From positions 248,001 through 312,000 of the forward strand of contig NZ_JHEI01000132.1 of assembly GCF_001273835.1 (NCBI RefSeq): DNA of 64,000 nt. Reading direction: 5' to 3'. Source of the stretch: Leucobacter celer subsp. astrifaciens. GTDB taxonomy: Bacteria > Actinomycetota > Actinomycetes > Actinomycetales > Microbacteriaceae. Below, piece by piece: positions 62,168-64,000 of this stretch. The notes beneath the pieces were generated by a model that was not told the DNA's origin, made no database searches, and saw nothing but the letters and a program-made list of their open reading frames with translations. How positions within the stretch are numbered: the first letter of the stretch is position 1; each line of letters opens with the position of its first letter. The translations under genes were made by a program, and so were the position numbers.

Positions 62168-63241
62168 TCAACCGCCGATGTAGGACATCTCGATGCGGGG
62201 TCCGGCATCCGCCTGCGCACCGCGGGCGCGCAGCTCGGAGTAGTGGTCGTCCCGCCCGCGCCACACCCCGGCGAGGGTCTCGGCGATCAGCGTATCGTCG
62301 GTGCCCTCCCGCAGCAGCGCGCGCAGATCCGTCCCCGAGGTCGCGAAGAGGCAGGTGTAGAGCTTGCCCTCGGCGGAGATCCTGGCGCGGGTGCAGGAGC
62401 CGCAGAAGGCCCCGGTGACGCTCGAGATCACGCCGATCTCACCCGATCCATCGCGATATCGCCAGCGCTTCGCGGTCTCCCCGGGATGCGAAGCGGGAAG
62501 CGGGTCCAGCGGGTGCGCCTCGTCGATGCGGCGGACGATCTCCGCCGAGGGCACCACGTCGTCGAGCGCCCAGCCGTTCGATGATCCCACGTCCATGTAC
62601 TCGATGAACCGCAGCGTGCGCCCCGTGCCCTTGAAGTGCTCCGCCAGGATCAGGATCTCGTCGTCGTTGACCCCGCGCTTGATCACCGCGTTGACCTTGA
62701 TCGGACCGAGGCCGGCCGCCTCGGCGGCGGCGATCCCGTCGAACACGCGGGACAGCGGAAAGCGAACGTCGTTGATCGCCTGGAAGCGTGACTCGATGAG
62801 CGAGTCGACCGAGACCGTCACCCGTTGCAGTCCGGCTCGACGGAGCGCCTCCGCCTTCACGGGAAGCGCCGAGCCGTTCGTCGTGAGTGCCAGGTCGAGC
62901 GGAGCGCCCTCCGGCGTCCGCAGTTCCGCGAGCTCCGCGATGAGCTCCTCGATGCCCTTCCGCAGCAGCGGCTCACCGCCCGTCAACCGGAGCTTGCGCA
63001 CGCCGAGCCCGACGGCGATCCGCGCGACACGGACGATCTCGGGGAAGCTCAGCAGCTGGTCGTGCTCGAGGAACCGGTAGTCCCGGCCGAAGATCTCCTT
63101 CGGCATGCAGTAGACGCAGCGGAAGTTGCAACGATCGGTCACCGAGATCCGCAGATCCCGGAGCGGCCGATGCCGCGCGTCGAGGAGCCCGGTCGAGGGC
63201 AGGCGTCGAACAGGGGGACCCGATGCCGGATCTGACGACAT
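62168..63241 (-). CDS. moaA: GTP 3',8-cyclase (radical SAM)
   Basis: MoaA starts Moco synthesis. The 357 residues contain the radical-SAM cluster CNFRCVYC (about residues 40-47), LRLTGGEPLLR, the C-terminal cluster CGSCTRAR...C and the terminal Gly-Gly needed for activity. The ATG at 63241 follows GAGGTGATG. Confidence 0.95.
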   Translation of the reverse strand: MSSDPASGPPVRRLPSTGLLDARHRPLRDLRISVTDRCNFRCVYCMPKEIFGRDYRFLEHDQLLSFPEIVRVARIAVGLGVRKLRLTGGEPLLRKGIEELIAELAELRTPEGAPLDLALTTNGSALPVKAEALRRAGLQRVTVSVDSLIESRFQAINDVRFPLSRVFDGIAAAEAAGLGPIKVNAVIKRGVNDDEILILAEHFKGTGRTLRFIEYMDVGSSNGWALDDVVPSAEIVRRIDEAHPLDPLPASHPGETAKRWRYRDGSGEIGVISSVTGAFCGSCTRARISAEGKLYTCLFATSGTDLRALLREGTDDTLIAETLAGVWRGRDDHYSELRARGAQADAGPRIEMSYIGG

Positions 63242-63339
63242 CGCCGCATCACCTCGATCCTCGAACGCGCACTCCGTGCCCGAGTGCGATCCGCACCCGT
63301 ATCCAGACCCTAACACCGCGCCCTGAGGAGGCCCGTTGT

Positions 63340-64000
63340 TCAGTCAGGATCCGTCGCCGGTCTCGGGATCGCGAAGCGTACGTCCTCCGCCGAGATCTCG
63401 AGGCGCACCCGCGACCCGGAGGAGAGCCAGGGCTCGAGCGCGCCGGAGAGGGGGAGTTCCGCCGCGAACCCGGCCCAGCCCGAGCACTCGACGCGGAAGC
63501 CGGCGGGGCTCGCCGAGACGGCTCGGATCGTGTCGCTCCACGAATTGATCGTGCGAGCCGCGTCGTCCGGCTCGGGCGCGCGGGGTTGATCCTCCGGAGC
63601 GATGCGCACCGCCGACGGTGCGAAGCTCGCGACCGCGCGCTCGCCCGCGGCCGGCAGCTCCCCGCTTCCGCGGAGCTCCGACAGCGGGGCGGTCGCGAGC
63701 CGCAGCGCCCCGTTCGGGGAAGCGACGCCCTCGACCAGCACTCTGCCGGTGAACTCGGCGGCGAATGGGCTGGCCGGGGCGCCGAGCACCTCGGCGACCG
63801 TTCCCGATTGGCCGATTCCGCCATGCTCGAGCACCAGCACGCGGTCGGCGAGCGCGATGAGATCGACCGGGTCGTGCGTCACCAGCACCACGGGGATCCC
63901 CAGCCGATGCTTCTCCGTCGCGACGAGCCCGCGGAGGTCGTCGCTGCTCACGACGTCGAGCGCGGCGAACGGCTCGTCGAGCAGCAGCGCCTCGGGTCCG
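63340..64000 (-). CDS. modC: Molybdate-type ABC transporter ATPase (5' end cut by window)
   Basis: About 220 C-terminal residues are visible. Walker B LLLDEPFAALD and the H-loop VLVTHDPVDLIALADRVLVLEHG are followed by a C-terminal TOBE/Mop-type region with AEFTGRVLVEG, SWSDTIRAVSAS and RVRLEISAEDVRFA. This layout and the Moco neighbourhood indicate ModC. Walker A lies outside the window. Confidence 0.85.
   Translation of the reverse strand, partial: GPEALLLDEPFAALDVVSSDDLRGLVATEKHRLGIPVVLVTHDPVDLIALADRVLVLEHGGIGQSGTVAEVLGAPASPFAAEFTGRVLVEGVASPNGALRLATAPLSELRGSGELPAAGERAVASFAPSAVRIAPEDQPRAPEPDDAARTINSWSDTIRAVSASPAGFRVECSGWAGFAAELPLSGALEPWLSSGSRVRLEISAEDVRFAIPRPATDPD

Overview
The window is 64 kb of high-GC DNA with actinobacterial gene content and order (L25-pth-mfd, eno-ftsB-DUF501, RamA/RamB-type regulators, GTP-dependent PEP carboxykinase, SLH-type surface proteins). 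The style of the genes and a very frequent intergenic repeat built on CGACTCGCTCCGCTCGCTCAA point to the family Microbacteriaceae, possibly Leucobacter; this is an inference without a database search. No transposase, integrase, phage gene or CRISPR array was seen. It is mostly chromosomal housekeeping sequence with one accessory-looking insert.

Layout. 1-2.2 kb: the end of an export locus (adaptor protein and lipoprotein). 2.4-2.9 kb: two small unknown genes. 2.9-5.6 kb: methionine by direct sulfhydrylation (metX, metY). 5.8-7.3 kb: SDR oxidoreductase and uracil-DNA glycosylase. 7.5-11.1 kb: part of histidine utilisation (hutG, hutH, IclR regulator). 11.5-16.7 kb: rplY, pth, mfd. 16.8-23.8 kb: a 1,302-residue surface protein, a divergent LuxR/LAL-type regulator and a small lipoprotein, lying between mfd and mazG. 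24.7-29.8 kb: short-chain acyl-CoA synthetase with DUF485 and an SSS symporter, beside a RamA-like regulator. 30-31.4 kb: GntR/YtrA regulator with a membrane protein. 31.8-37.8 kb: hisS (frameshifted), a VOC protein, eno, ftsB-like, DUF501, ndh. 38-41.5 kb: ramB-like regulator divergent from pckG. 41.8-51.3 kb: GAF-GGDEF protein, tRNA-Leu(UAA), small HhH protein, PLP enzyme plus FAD lactone oxidase, lemA-htpX, MFS exporter, aspA. 51.4-56.9 kb: FAH-family hydrolase, FKBP, second SLH protein, purine permease. 56.9-64 kb: a molybdenum-cofactor cluster (mogA, moaC, moeA, moaD, moeB, moaE, moaA, and the end of a modC-like ATPase).

How the parts connect. The acyl-CoA synthetase/symporter locus and the RamB-pckG pair together suggest growth on acetate or propionate, with gluconeogenesis through PEP carboxykinase; both regulators sit divergently next to the genes they would be expected to control. 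The Moco genes form one tightly overlapping operon (moaD-moeA-moaC-mogA) plus scattered single genes. The mfd-mazG interval carries a surface-protein/regulator pair, and the regulator contains a TTA leucine codon while the window also encodes the matching tRNA-Leu(UAA).

Non-coding structure is unusually rich. At least three kinds of dispersed palindrome lie between genes, and the commonest one has also inserted twice, in frame, into mfd, making the protein about 100 residues longer than usual. These repeats, the hisS frameshift, the short-arm tRNA-Leu(UAA) and the surface-protein island are the points most worth checking.
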